Below are positions 40,950-50,186 of a DNA stretch of 64,000 bases, piece after piece. Each line of letters begins with the position of its first letter. Within the stretch, counting starts at the first letter, position 1. Both the position numbers and the translations under genes were made by a program. The stretch covers positions 62,001-126,000 of the forward strand of contig DASYAV010000024.1 of assembly GCA_036501145.1 (NCBI GenBank), in the 5' to 3' direction. The notes under the pieces are model-generated. The model was not told where the DNA came from. It saw only the letters and a list, made by a program, of their open reading frames with translations, and did no database searches. The stretch comes from PALSA-505 sp036501145. GTDB lineage: Bacteria > Actinomycetota > Actinomycetes > Streptosporangiales > Streptosporangiaceae.

Positions 40950-43900
40950 CCGAACGGCTGGAGGCCGTCGCCGTCCAGGCCCAGCGTGTAGCCACGCTGG
41001 GTGGCCGGATCCAGCTGGGTGGCCTGCGCCGCGATCGACATGAACACGTTGAAGAAGTTGCACTGCTCGACCCGGCTGACCAGCTGCCCCTGCTCGTTCA
41101 GCGTGACCATGGCCGACAGGGCGTTGTCGTTGGGCACCGCGCCGAGGCCGGGGGCGACCAGGTTCTCGTCGGGCGAGGACACCTCCTGCATGACGAAGTC
41201 GTGGTGGGTGGCGTCGGCGGCGGGATGCTGGTAAATGGTGCCGCCCGGCGTGGCCAGGGTGCCGCTGCCGGTGGCCAGGTCGTAGATCCCGGCCACGTTG
41301 CCCTGCTCGGGGCTGACCGCGGTGCCGGTGGAGGAGTCCACCGCCACCCCGTCCGGGATGCCGCTGCCCACCCCGGTGAAGCTGCTCGTGGCGCCGCTGG
41401 CCAGGTTGACGGTGATGAACGTGGGGGGCGCCGACAGATTGGTGAAGTCAGACCCCGCGACGACAGCCGTGCCGGTGGCGGTGTCCTGCGCGACCCCGGA
41501 CAGCACCGGCAGGGTGAAGCCCGCCAGCGCGGACTGGATCGGGTAGACCGGGCCGAACGTGCCGGCCTTCACGTTGGCGGTGAACACGCCGGCGTCCTGC
41601 ACGCCCTGCCCGCCGTTGGTCCAGGTGCCGAACGCGGCGCTGGAGGTCTGCTGGTTGTCGGCCGGCTGAATCGAGGCGTTGCTGGTGGGCGGGTTCCACG
41701 GCCCGGCCGCGGTGCCCACCGGGTGCAGCGCGTCGTAGCTGCTCGTGCTGGCCGTGCTGTCGCTGACCAGCCCGGTGTGGCCGGCGAACATGCCCGCGCC
41801 GCCGTCGTCCGGCGTGCTGTAGCTGTCGGAGCCGGTGGACGACAGCACGGTCCCGGTGATGGCGTTGGTCCGCTGGCTGAACGTCTCGACCGAGCTGACC
41901 GGCTCGCTGGTCGCGCTGACCGCCCCGTTGGAGGTGACGAAGCCGGTGGACCCGGTGGCGTCGACCCCGAACCCGTCAACCGGTGCCCCGCCGTCGGCGG
42001 GCACGACGCCGTTCATCGAGATCGAGCTGACGTCGGAGGCCTCACCGGCCGCCGTGCCCGAGGCGGTCACCGGGAGCACCCGCACGTTGCTGTACATGGT
42101 CGGGATCAGGCCGGCGGTAGCCGAGGACACACTGACCTTGCCCGAGGTGCCGGGCAGCTTCGCGTAATAGACCGACCCGCTGTCGTAGCCGTTGTCGTCC
42201 CTGATGCTGCCGTTGGGATTGTTGAAGGTGGCGAAGGAGTTGAAGTCGTTCGGCCCCGGCGCGCTGAGCTCCAGGTAGGCCCCGGCGGCGCCCGGCACGT
42301 GGCTGACGTTCCAGGACACCGAGAACTTGCCGTGGTAGGGAATGGTCAGCAGGTAGCCGGCCGGTGAGCCGGGCGCGGCCAGCACCGGCGCGGCCGGCCG
42401 GGCGTCACTGGCGGCGTCCTGCACCCGGGTGTAGGCGAAGTCGCTGAACTCGAAGCTGTCCGGGGCGGCCTGGATGGCGATCCCGTACATGCCGCCGCCC
42501 GCCAGCGCGGACACCGGCACGTTCACCGTGCCGGAGGTCTTGGTCAGCGGCACCGTGTACATGTCGCGGAAGAAGTGGTCGTCGAGCGGGTTCATCCGGC
42601 CCGGGGCCGAGACTACGAGTTGCGGCGCGGTGAAGCTGGGCTGGCCGGTGAAGTCGTACCGGACCGGGATCGTGCCGCCGGTGACCACCGGCGGGACCAC
42701 CGGGGCCAGCGCGCCCGGGGCGCCGGAGACGGCGGTGAAGGACAGCGGGATCGTGGCCCTGGCCAGCACCTTGCCGCCCGCGCTGGCGGTGTAGGACAGC
42801 GCGACGGCCTGCGTCTGGGTGCTCGGCGGGGCGACGCCGGCCGCGCGGAAGATCGCGCTGGGCTGCAGCCGGGCCCACGGCCCGGACGCTAGCAGCCGCC
42901 GCCCGCCGTTCTCCCGCAGCGCGGACAGCTGGTAGTCGGTTCCGGCGGGCAGGCCGACCCAGTCGGGGGAGATGGTGATGTAGGCGTTCTGGTTGCCGCC
43001 GGACAGCGAGATGCTGCCGGGGTCGGTGGCGGTGGAGAACACCCCGTCGAGGTAGCCGGGGGTGGGCTGGCGCTGCTGCACGGCCACCCGGGCCACGCCG
43101 GGGGTGAGCCCCCCGCCGGTCACCGCGGTGACCGCCTGGCCCAGGTCCACCTGCGGGCCGACGTTGAGCGTGCTGTCGGCCTGGCTCACCCCGGGCACCG
43201 GGGTGGCGGTCTTCTCCAGTTCGGTGCGCAACGCCAGCGGGTTGCTGGCGACGCTGCTGTCCCCGGCCAGCCGGGCGGCCTGCTGCACGACGGCCGCGGC
43301 CGCGCCGATCTCCTGGGAGGAGGCCGAGGTGCCGCCGATGTTGTCCACCGTCACCGCGTCCGCCGCGCCGCCGGACGGGTGCTCGAAGGCGAGCAGGTTG
43401 TCGCTGGGCGCGGACAGGTTGACCCGGGATCCGTAGCCGGAGGAGAAGCTGCCGTAGCCGTCCCACCGGGTCTCCGGGAAGGCGTGCTGGCTGTCCAGCG
43501 CGGCGTTGCCCGGGTCCTGCGGCGGCGCGGCGAAGACGTCGTCGAGCGTGCTGCCGCCGGCGTCGATCGCCCCGGAGTCGTAGTCACGTGAGGGCCCGGT
43601 GGACAGGTAGATGCTGTTCAGGTTGCTGGGGGTGCCGCCGGCCGCCGCGGTGTCGGTGGCCGCCGAGCCGCCGGACGGTGCCACCGGGGCGTTGGTCGGG
43701 GTGCGCAGCCCGTCGTTGGCGGAGACCGACACGTTGATGTGGTACTGCCGGACGAGCGAGGTGATCAGCGCCTCGGTGAGCGGGTCGTCCTCCAGGTACC
43801 GGGACGGGAAGCCGTAGGAGTCCTCGCCGAAGGCCAGGCTGGCGGTGATCACGTTCGGCCGGGGCGACTGCTGCGCGGCGGCCAGGAACGCCTGGTCCAC

Positions 43901-45247
43901 GCTGGTGACCGCGCCGGTGGTGTCGGCGGGGACGACGAGCCGGTACTTGGCCCCCGGCGCGATGCCGAGCAGGTCCGTCAGCCCGGCGCCGGTCTCGCCG
44001 GCCCGCTGCATGCCGTCCGGCAGCGGCGCCATCATCGCGAAGTCCAGGCCGATCTCGGCGTCGAACGGGTCCTCGCCGCAGACCTCGCCCGCCGGGTTGA
44101 CGGTGGCGGTATCGGAGGACACATAGGTGGGGATGAGCGGCATGGACGGCCAGTCCAGGTACCGCTGCCCGTTCTGCAGGATCGTGGTGGGCCCGAACGC
44201 CGACACGTACCCGGAGCAGGGGTCGGTGGACGGGATCCCGGCCGAGTCGAGGTCGCCGAGCGAGACGTCGGTGATCACCTCGCCGGTGCCCGGCAGCTGG
44301 TGGTAGCGGGACTCCAGCGTCTCGTAGGCCGGCGTCCAGTCCACGCCGGGCTTGTTGAGCAGCGACTGCGCGCTGGAGGCCAGCGCGAAGTTGGACGGCA
44401 GCGCGGGCAGCGCCGCCCCGGACCGCCGGGCCGCCGGGGCCCGGCCGAGCTGACGCGCGGCCGGGGCCGCGGCCCGCCGTGTCGCCGGCGGCACCGGCAG
44501 CGGGCTGGTGGCGGTGCTGGTCACGGTCCAGTCCGGGGCCGCGTACGCCACCGCGCCGGATCCGCTCAGCGCGGCCAGCGCCTGCGGCATCGTCGCGCTG
44601 GTCATCCGCACCACGTACGCGTTGGCCAGGTCGAGGCCGCCGGGCTGGGTGCGCAGCGCTGCCGCCGCCGCACGGGGGAACACCGCGGTCATCCGGTCCA
44701 CGCCGAGCCCGGCCAGCACCCGGTTGACGGCGGCATCGCTGGTGTAGGCGGGAACGGCGCCGGACGGCAGCGCGCCGGGCCGGGCGGTGTGCCTCCGTAG
44801 CTGGGCCAGGGTGGCGGCGGCCACCGTGACGGCCGGACGGGCGCTGACAGTGGGGGACAGGACCATCTCGAGCTGGCCGGCCACGTACGGCTGGGCCGGC
44901 GCCTTGAGCAGGTCGAACGTCAGCTGCGCCCGGCCCGGCAGGGCGGCGGCGGTGCCTGCCTCGCCCTGCCCGTCCGGCGGGACCGTCCGGTACTCGACCT
45001 TGGAGTGGCTGGCGTTCCACACCTCGGCCAGCCCGTTGGAGTACACCGTCGCGGCGTCACCGTTCAGCAGGTGCAGGTTGCGGTAGAGCACGCTGAGGTG
45101 GGACGCGCTGTGTGCTTTCCCCGCCGCCGCGCCGGCCCGGCCGGGCGGCCCGGCCTGGGTGGCCGCCCCGGCCGGGCCGGCGGCCATGCCGCCAGCGCCC
45201 AGCACGCCGGCCGTCAGCAGTGCGAGAGAACGCAGTCCAAGCCTCAT
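40943..45247 (-). CDS. Large secreted sedolisin-like (S53) protein
   Basis: A 1434-residue exported protein. Signal peptide at the start (LRSLALLTAGVLGAGGMAAG). Residues 50-260 resemble a propeptide. Sedolisin-type catalytic elements follow: Glu and Asp in DAEIGLDFAMMAPL (E-x3-D), a late NVITASLAFGEDS, and Ser in NIGGTSASSQEIG near residue 640. The Pro that normally follows GTSxxx is replaced by Gln/Glu. Residues 700-1434 form beta-rich domains without a recognised family; the last 300 (VLSGVAQDTATGTAVVAGSD and similar) look like a propeller-type repeat. Activity is uncertain. A LuxR-type regulator gene lies just upstream. Confidence 0.78.
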   Translation of the reverse strand: MRLGLRSLALLTAGVLGAGGMAAGPAGAATQAGPPGRAGAAAGKAHSASHLSVLYRNLHLLNGDAATVYSNGLAEVWNASHSKVEYRTVPPDGQGEAGTAAALPGRAQLTFDLLKAPAQPYVAGQLEMVLSPTVSARPAVTVAAATLAQLRRHTARPGALPSGAVPAYTSDAAVNRVLAGLGVDRMTAVFPRAAAAALRTQPGGLDLANAYVVRMTSATMPQALAALSGSGAVAYAAPDWTVTSTATSPLPVPPATRRAAAPAARQLGRAPAARRSGAALPALPSNFALASSAQSLLNKPGVDWTPAYETLESRYHQLPGTGEVITDVSLGDLDSAGIPSTDPCSGYVSAFGPTTILQNGQRYLDWPSMPLIPTYVSSDTATVNPAGEVCGEDPFDAEIGLDFAMMAPLPDGMQRAGETGAGLTDLLGIAPGAKYRLVVPADTTGAVTSVDQAFLAAAQQSPRPNVITASLAFGEDSYGFPSRYLEDDPLTEALITSLVRQYHINVSVSANDGLRTPTNAPVAPSGGSAATDTAAAGGTPSNLNSIYLSTGPSRDYDSGAIDAGGSTLDDVFAAPPQDPGNAALDSQHAFPETRWDGYGSFSSGYGSRVNLSAPSDNLLAFEHPSGGAADAVTVDNIGGTSASSQEIGAAAAVVQQAARLAGDSSVASNPLALRTELEKTATPVPGVSQADSTLNVGPQVDLGQAVTAVTGGGLTPGVARVAVQQRQPTPGYLDGVFSTATDPGSISLSGGNQNAYITISPDWVGLPAGTDYQLSALRENGGRRLLASGPWARLQPSAIFRAAGVAPPSTQTQAVALSYTASAGGKVLARATIPLSFTAVSGAPGALAPVVPPVVTGGTIPVRYDFTGQPSFTAPQLVVSAPGRMNPLDDHFFRDMYTVPLTKTSGTVNVPVSALAGGGMYGIAIQAAPDSFEFSDFAYTRVQDAASDARPAAPVLAAPGSPAGYLLTIPYHGKFSVSWNVSHVPGAAGAYLELSAPGPNDFNSFATFNNPNGSIRDDNGYDSGSVYYAKLPGTSGKVSVSSATAGLIPTMYSNVRVLPVTASGTAAGEASDVSSISMNGVVPADGGAPVDGFGVDATGSTGFVTSNGAVSATSEPVSSVETFSQRTNAITGTVLSSTGSDSYSTPDDGGAGMFAGHTGLVSDSTASTSSYDALHPVGTAAGPWNPPTSNASIQPADNQQTSSAAFGTWTNGGQGVQDAGVFTANVKAGTFGPVYPIQSALAGFTLPVLSGVAQDTATGTAVVAGSDFTNLSAPPTFITVNLASGATSSFTGVGSGIPDGVAVDSSTGTAVSPEQGNVAGIYDLATGSGTLATPGGTIYQHPAADATHHDFVMQEVSSPDENLVAPGLGAVPNDNALSAMVTLNEQGQLVSRVEQCNFFNVFMSIAAQATQLDPATQRGYTLGLDGDGLQPFGY

Positions 45248-45344
45248 CGGCGATCCTCCAGGCCCACGCGGGACACACGAGTGACTCCGGTAACGATGAC
45301 CGCACAGCCAGGCCGGGTCAATCGGAACTAGCGTCCATATCTCG

Positions 45345-45369
45345 ACAATGGCTGAAAGTGGCCAATTGT
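45345..45369. promoter_or_regulatory. Inverted repeat between the sedolisin-like gene and its regulator
   Basis: ACAATGGC (45345-45352) faces GGCCAATTGT (45360-45369), an imperfect repeat with one extra base in the right arm. It lies in the short gap between the two co-directional genes, a plausible site for the LuxR-type regulator. Confidence 0.3.
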
Positions 45370-45389
45370 CACCGCAGCCCCCGGCCTGC

Positions 45390-46382
45390 TCACAGCCAGC
45401 CGTGCCGGGCCGCGTACAGGCCGGCCTGGAACCGGGACTCGGCGCCCAGCGAGGCCATCAGCGCGGAGATACGCCGGCTGGCGGTCCGGTAGCTCATCCC
45501 GAGATGCGACGCGATGGCCTGGTCTTTCATGCCCGCCGCGAGCAGCCGCAGCAGCTGGCGGTCGGCGGCGGTGAGCCGGGGGCCCGGCCCGTCGGCCGGC
45601 GGTTCGGCCTCGCTGCCGTCCACCGGGATCGGCACCGCCTGCTTCCACAGCACGTCGAAGATGTACAGCAGCGCGTTCAGCAGTGAGCACGGCCGGATGA
45701 GCAGGAAGCGGGCGATGTCCGGCTGGTCGGCGATGAGCGGCAGGTAGCCGAACTCCCGGTCGATGATCGCGAGCTTGAGCGGCAGCCGGGGCACGAACCT
45801 GGCCTGTTCGCCGGCCGCCATGTAGCGCGCGATGGCGTTGATCGTCCGGGGTGCGGCCTCGATCGCCGCCCGGTCGTAGATCCCGCGGTAGACGACGCCC
45901 CGGGCGAGGCCCTCGTACTCCACGTCGTTGGGCGTGCCGCCGGGGCCCATGTAGGGCGGCGTGTCAAGGACCTGCACCTCGCGCCGGGCGCCGCGCTGAA
46001 GCTGCTCGAAGCGCCGGTGCACGGCCTGCGCCCCGGTGACCACCTCGACCAGATCCGGGGACAGGGCCCGCCGGCCCTCGTGGAAGTCGGCCATCAGGTG
46101 GCCGGCCAGCGTGCGGGCCCGCTCCAGCTCGGCCTGCCGCCAGACGATCAGCGCCTCCAGGCCCACGTCGGGGGCCGTGGGCACGAAACGCTGGTCCAGC
46201 GTCCGGGTGATCAGGCCGGCCCGCTCGAGCGCGGCCACCGCCTCGCACAGCGAGTCGGGCGGGGCGGACATGTGCTGGCCCAGATCGGCCAGCGTGCTGC
46301 CGGGGCAGCGGAGCAGCTGGCGGTAGAGTTCGGTCTCCAGATCGCTGATGCCGAGCGCCGTCAGTGGGCGCAGCGGGTCCAT
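45390..46382 (-). CDS. LuxR-type regulator with TrmB-like N-terminus
   Basis: A 330-residue regulator. Residues 8-75 form a TrmB/winged-helix-like domain (LGISDLETELYRQLLRCPGS, TLADLGQHM). The middle is a ligand-like domain with VEYEGLARGVVYRGIYDRAA. The C-terminal LuxR HTH is LTAADRQLLRLLAAGMKDQA then IASHLGMSYRTASRRISAL. This architecture is common in actinomycete regulators of secreted peptidases and peptides. GGAGG lies eight bases before the ATG. It is encoded directly upstream of the large sedolisin-like gene on the same strand and probably controls it. Confidence 0.82.
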   Translation of the reverse strand: MDPLRPLTALGISDLETELYRQLLRCPGSTLADLGQHMSAPPDSLCEAVAALERAGLITRTLDQRFVPTAPDVGLEALIVWRQAELERARTLAGHLMADFHEGRRALSPDLVEVVTGAQAVHRRFEQLQRGARREVQVLDTPPYMGPGGTPNDVEYEGLARGVVYRGIYDRAAIEAAPRTINAIARYMAAGEQARFVPRLPLKLAIIDREFGYLPLIADQPDIARFLLIRPCSLLNALLYIFDVLWKQAVPIPVDGSEAEPPADGPGPRLTAADRQLLRLLAAGMKDQAIASHLGMSYRTASRRISALMASLGAESRFQAGLYAARHGWL

Positions 46383-46540
46383 GGTGCACGCCTCCAGTGC
46401 CGCCTCAGCCAGTGGTCATGGGCGGACGTGACCACGATATCGATCACCTGGCTGAGGACCCGGGCATTTGGGCACCGGGGAGTGCCGCACGGCGGTGCCG
46501 GGGCACGGCCTGCTGGTGCGGGCCGCCGGGTCGGCTGTGG

Positions 46541-46780
46541 TCAGGCGACGCCGCGGGTCAGCGCCGGGCTGAACGGCGGGGCGCAGTCTTCGCAGACGAG
46601 CACCGGCTGGCCACCGGGGAGGCAGCCCACCTGGTACGCGAGGTCGGCGAGCAGACGCTGGCAGTTGGGCACGGCACAGCGCCGGCCGTGCCGCTGGGCC
46701 CGGCTGAGCGGCTTGGGGTCAATGACAGGCATCCCGTGGGCTTGCGCCACAGGCGCGTTGATGGTCGCCACCTGTGCCAC
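46541..46780 (-). CDS. Small Cys-rich protein of unknown function
   Basis: A 79-residue protein from the GTG at 46780, which has a perfect AGGAGG eight bases upstream. Two CxxxxC/CxxC pairs (RRCAVPNCQRLL and VLVCEDCAPPF) about 30 residues apart could make a zinc ribbon. The N-terminal 30 residues are uncharged and variable-looking. I do not recognise the family. Confidence 0.55.
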   Translation of the reverse strand: MAQVATINAPVAQAHGMPVIDPKPLSRAQRHGRRCAVPNCQRLLADLAYQVGCLPGGQPVLVCEDCAPPFSPALTRGVA

Positions 46781-46885
46781 CTTGCTCACCTCCTGCATCG
46801 ACTGGATCGCTGTCCGTAACCAGAGTACTGGATTTCCCGCGTTCTGGTAACCCTCTGTGCATACCTGGGCACTGTTATTGTCATG

Positions 46886-46993
46886 ATGCCCCCCGCACCT
46901 GCAGACGAACGTGGCAGCGGCTCAGAAAACCCCCAGACATCCCTGGGAGAACCTGGTGAGTTCCGGACGTATCGGGCCCCTGTCACCGGGTAG
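46886..46993 (+). CDS. Possible 35-residue leader peptide upstream of the CHAD gene
   Basis: An ATG four bases after TATTGT opens a polar 35-codon frame ending GEFRTYRAPVTG, nine bases before the CHAD start. It may be a small protein, a leader, or chance. No Shine-Dalgarno sequence is evident. Confidence 0.25.
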   Translation: MPPAPADERGSGSENPQTSLGEPGEFRTYRAPVTG

Positions 46994-47002
46994 CTGTCAG
47001 GC

Positions 47003-48529
47003 ATGGCAGTGCGCGTCAGCGAAACCGAGACCAAGTACGAGGCCCCGTCCGGCACGGCCCTGCCGCTGCTCGCGGGACTGCTGGAAGACCTGCCCGAGGT
47101 CACCGGCACCACCGGCCCCGAGGACCAGCATCTCGACGCCGAGTACTACGACACCGGCGACCTGCGGCTGCTGCGGGTCGGCATCACGCTGCGCAGGCGC
47201 ACCGGCGGCGACGACGCCGGCTGGCACCTGAAGCTGCCGGCCGGCCCGCAGACCAGGCAGGAGGTGCGGCTGCCTGGCGGGAGCCCCGCCGTCCCGGCGG
47301 AACTGGCCGCGCTGGTTCTGGTGCACACCCGCGGCCGGCCGCTGCGCCCGGTGGCGCGGATCGTCACCACCCGGCGGCGGCTGATCCTGCTCGGCGGCGG
47401 CGGCCGCTCGCTGGCCGAGGTCGCGGCCGACGAGGTCCGCGCGCAGACCATGGGCGGCACCACCACCGTGTCGCAGTGGCACGAGCTCGAGGTGGAACTG
47501 ACCGGCGGCGACCGCCGTCTGCTGACCGCGGTGGACGGGGTACTGCGCGGCGACGGGCTGCGGCCCGCGGCGCACGCGGCCAAGCTGGAGCGGGCCCTGG
47601 ACCGCGAGCCTGCCGGGCCGGCCAGCGAGCCGGAGCTGACCCCCGCCACGCCGGCTGGCCAGGTGGTGCTGGCCTACCTGCGCGCCCAGGCGGGCCGGCT
47701 GACCGCCCTCGATCCGCTGGTGCGCGAGGACGAGCCTGACTCGGTGCACCAGATGCGGGTGACCACCCGCCGGCTGCGCGGCACACTGCGCTCCTTCCGC
47801 CGGGTGCTGCCCAGGGCCGCCACCGGGCAGTTGTCCGCCGAGCTCAAGTGGCTGGGCGGGCTGCTCGGCGAGGCGCGCGACCGTGAGGTGCTGCCCGCCC
47901 ACCTGCTGGCCGCCACCCGCGACATCCCGGTGCAGAACCTGGTCGGGCCGGTGCGGGCGCGCATTCAGGCGCACTTCGCGCCGATGGGCGCGGCCGCCCG
48001 GGCCGAGGTGCTGGACGCGCTCGGCTCGGCTCGTTACTTCGCGCTGCTCGACGAGCTGGACCGGCTGCTGGCCGCGCCGCCAGACGGCCCGGACGCGGGC
48101 CGGCCGGCCGCCGCGGTGCTGCCCGCCGCCGTGCACCGGACCTACCGCAGGGCCGCCCGCCGGATGCGCCGCGCCTGGCGCCTGCCGCCCGGCCGCCGCC
48201 AGGACGCGGCCCTGCACGAGGCACGCAAAGCGGCCAGGCAGGCCCGGTACGCCGCCGAGGCCGTGGTCCCGGTGGCTGGCCGGCCCGCCCGGCGGTTCGC
48301 CCGCCAGATGAAGCACGTTCAGTCCGTGCTCGGGGATCACCAGGACGCTGTTCTCGCCGGTGAGGTGGCCCGTCAGCTGGGCGTGAGCGCGCACCTGGCC
48401 GGGGAGAACGCGTTCAGCTACGGCCTGATAAGCGAGCGCGAGTCCGGCAGCCGTGCGCGGCTGCGGGCGCGGGCCCGCAAGGTCTGGCGGAAGGCATCCC
48501 GGCGCAAGTACCGCCGCTGGACCATGTAG
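47003..48529 (+). CDS. CYTH and CHAD domain protein
   Basis: A 508-residue two-domain protein. The CYTH tunnel begins VSETETKYEA with the EXEXK signature and continues with EYYDTGDLRLL and VGITLRRRTGG. From about residue 220 the CHAD helical domain follows, with the conserved VHQMRVTTRRLRGTLRSF and later histidine helices such as HEARKAARQARYAAE. CYTH proteins act on triphosphates or polyphosphate, and CHAD domains bind polyphosphate. The window also has a PPK2, so polyphosphate is metabolised here. The protein is cytoplasmic. Confidence 0.9.
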   Translation: MAVRVSETETKYEAPSGTALPLLAGLLEDLPEVTGTTGPEDQHLDAEYYDTGDLRLLRVGITLRRRTGGDDAGWHLKLPAGPQTRQEVRLPGGSPAVPAELAALVLVHTRGRPLRPVARIVTTRRRLILLGGGGRSLAEVAADEVRAQTMGGTTTVSQWHELEVELTGGDRRLLTAVDGVLRGDGLRPAAHAAKLERALDREPAGPASEPELTPATPAGQVVLAYLRAQAGRLTALDPLVREDEPDSVHQMRVTTRRLRGTLRSFRRVLPRAATGQLSAELKWLGGLLGEARDREVLPAHLLAATRDIPVQNLVGPVRARIQAHFAPMGAAARAEVLDALGSARYFALLDELDRLLAAPPDGPDAGRPAAAVLPAAVHRTYRRAARRMRRAWRLPPGRRQDAALHEARKAARQARYAAEAVVPVAGRPARRFARQMKHVQSVLGDHQDAVLAGEVARQLGVSAHLAGENAFSYGLISERESGSRARLRARARKVWRKASRRKYRRWTM

Positions 48530-48584
48530 CCGGCTGCTTTCCGGCCGGGTGTGCCGCAGACCGCGGGCCGGCCTCCGTGCTGTT

Positions 48585-48845
48585 CGCGGCCGGGTCTCCG
48601 GGGCGTTCGGGCTCGGCCTGACGGCCCCGCAGACCGTGTCGATCGGCCTCGGCGCCGCGCTCATCGCGGTGGTCAGCTACCGCGTCCTGCTCCTGGTGAT
48701 CGCTGTGGTGGTAGGGCTGGCCGCGGCGCTGCTGGCCAGCCGCCCGCAGACTCGGCACCGAGCGGCGCAGCCCGCCGCGGCCACGGGCGCGCCTGGGGCG
48801 ACGGCCGACGCCACCGCCGGGCCAGGCGACGTGACCCCGGCCTGA
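48585..48845 (+). pseudogene. MFS transporter relic: C-terminal helices only
   Basis: The frame reads RGRVSGAFGLGLTAPQTVSI then GLGAALIAVVSYRVLLLVIA and a hydrophobic run before a polar tail and stop at 48845. RGRVxG...APQxxSIxLGAAL is the late part of MFS_3 transporters. The upstream two thirds of the gene are absent; the CYTH-CHAD gene ends just before. Confidence 0.5.
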
Positions 48846-48864
48846 CACCCGCAGGCCGGGCCGT

Positions 48865-49734
48865 TCAGCCCGCTTCGATCCGGAGCGGGCCGCGGGCGAC
48901 GGACGCGCGCATGCCGGCGGGGTCGCCGGGCGGGATCCATTCGCCGAACCAGGTGGCGCCGGCCTGCGCGCACTGGCGGATCAGCTCCCGGGTACGGCCC
49001 GGATCCGGGCCGCGCTGCGGGCCGCCGGCCACGATGTCGAACGGCTCCCCGCCCGGGCGGCGGGCTTCGACGAAGCTCCGGATCGCGGCGACGTGCCCAG
49101 CCAAGATCGGCTCCTCGCTGTCCTCGCCGCTGCCCGGCTCGGCCGCCGGGTACAGGCATGCCCCGTCCCAGCGGGCGGCCCGGCGCAGCGGCCCCGGGTT
49201 GGGGAAGCCGCCGCCGATCCAGACCGGGATCCGTGGCTGCTGGACGGGCCGGGGCAGGCAGGTAACCTCGGCCACCGTGAAGTGCTGGCCCTGGTAGCTG
49301 AACGGCTCGCCCGACCACAGCCCGGCCAGCACATCCAGCGCCTCGTCCAGCATGCCAGCCCGTGCGCGGGCCTGCGTCTGCTCACCGAAGGCGGCATAGG
49401 TGAAGTCCGTCGGGTCGCCGGACCCGGCGCACAGGGTCACCCGGCCCTGGGACAGATGGTCCAGGGTCACCGTTTCGCGGGCCAGCTTCCACGGACGGCG
49501 CCGGGCCAGCGGCGTCACCATCGTGCCCAGCCGGATCCGGGAGGTGGCGACCGCCATCGCCGCCAGTGCCACCCAGGGATCGTAGGTGGGCAGATCCTGG
49601 CGGTTCTGATAGACGATGTAGTCCTCCACGAACACCGCATCCCAGCCGGCGTCTTCCGCCGCCGCGGCGAAGCTAGCCAGCGTCCGGGGATCGGCCGCCT
49701 CACCGCCGATCGGCAGGTTCAGGCAATACCTCAC
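48865..49734 (-). CDS. LLM class flavin-dependent oxidoreductase
   Basis: A 289-residue luciferase-like monooxygenase. It begins VRYCLNLPIGGEAADPRTLA with the first barrel strand; GWDAVFVEDYIVYQ, TSRIRLGTMVTPLARRRPWK and LSQGRVTLCAGSGDP are classical LLM segments, and PRIPVWIGGGFPNPGPLRRA binds the flavin phosphate. It uses F420 or FMN; actinobacterial members are often F420-dependent, but the cofactor cannot be fixed here. The GTG start has GGAG upstream. It has no operon partner. Confidence 0.87.
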   Translation of the reverse strand: MRYCLNLPIGGEAADPRTLASFAAAAEDAGWDAVFVEDYIVYQNRQDLPTYDPWVALAAMAVATSRIRLGTMVTPLARRRPWKLARETVTLDHLSQGRVTLCAGSGDPTDFTYAAFGEQTQARARAGMLDEALDVLAGLWSGEPFSYQGQHFTVAEVTCLPRPVQQPRIPVWIGGGFPNPGPLRRAARWDGACLYPAAEPGSGEDSEEPILAGHVAAIRSFVEARRPGGEPFDIVAGGPQRGPDPGRTRELIRQCAQAGATWFGEWIPPGDPAGMRASVARGPLRIEAG

Positions 49735-49835
49735 GGGCCATGCTCCAATCCGGGTGGACTGGCGGACGTGTGTTCCGCTTTCCCGGGGGAAGCTACCCGG
49801 CAGCTCTGACAGTTCCTGGCCCGCGCGGCACTGCC

Positions 49836-50186
49836 TTATGAGGTGAGCATGGCCTTCGTCAGCTCCTGGAGCCGGGGCCATAGGTAGCCGAGCGCCTCGC
49901 CGACCTCCATGGCGGCGAGGCGCTCGACCTTCCCGGTGCTGCTCCCGCTGGTCGCCGCCTACGGCATCGCGGCCGGCGCCACCCGGGTGCGCACTGGCTC
50001 CACCGTCCCCTCGATGGTCACCCACATCCTTCTCGACACAGCACTGCTGGCCGCGGCGGTCATCCTGTTCTGACCACCGGGTCTGGCTAGCCTGGACGGA
50101 GAGCGATCATGGACGAGATCCTGCACATCGCCGGTCACCGGAACCACCGTCGCCGACGTGCTCGCCCGGGCTGTCGGGCGCTGAGG
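49836..50186. other. Patch of gene relics between the LLM and SRPBCC genes
   Basis: On the minus strand a short frame reads EVGEALGYLWPRLQELTKAM then LTS and stops at 49836, a C-terminal piece of an unknown protein. On the plus strand a CPBP-like tail follows, listed separately. At 50109 an ATG after GGAGAG opens MDEILHIAG, and another frame gives GTTVADVLARAVGR before a stop at 50182. None is a complete gene. Confidence 0.35.
49909..50073 (+). pseudogene. CPBP-type membrane protease C-terminal relic
   Basis: A 54-codon frame encodes PVLLPLVAAYGIAAGATRVR then TGSTVPSMVTHILLDTALL and a hydrophobic end. TGSxxPxxxxHxxxD is the last metal-binding motif of CPBP (Abi) intramembrane proteases. The preceding motifs (EExxxR and FxxxH) are missing, so it is a fragment, or less likely a tiny membrane protein. 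Confidence 0.45.
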
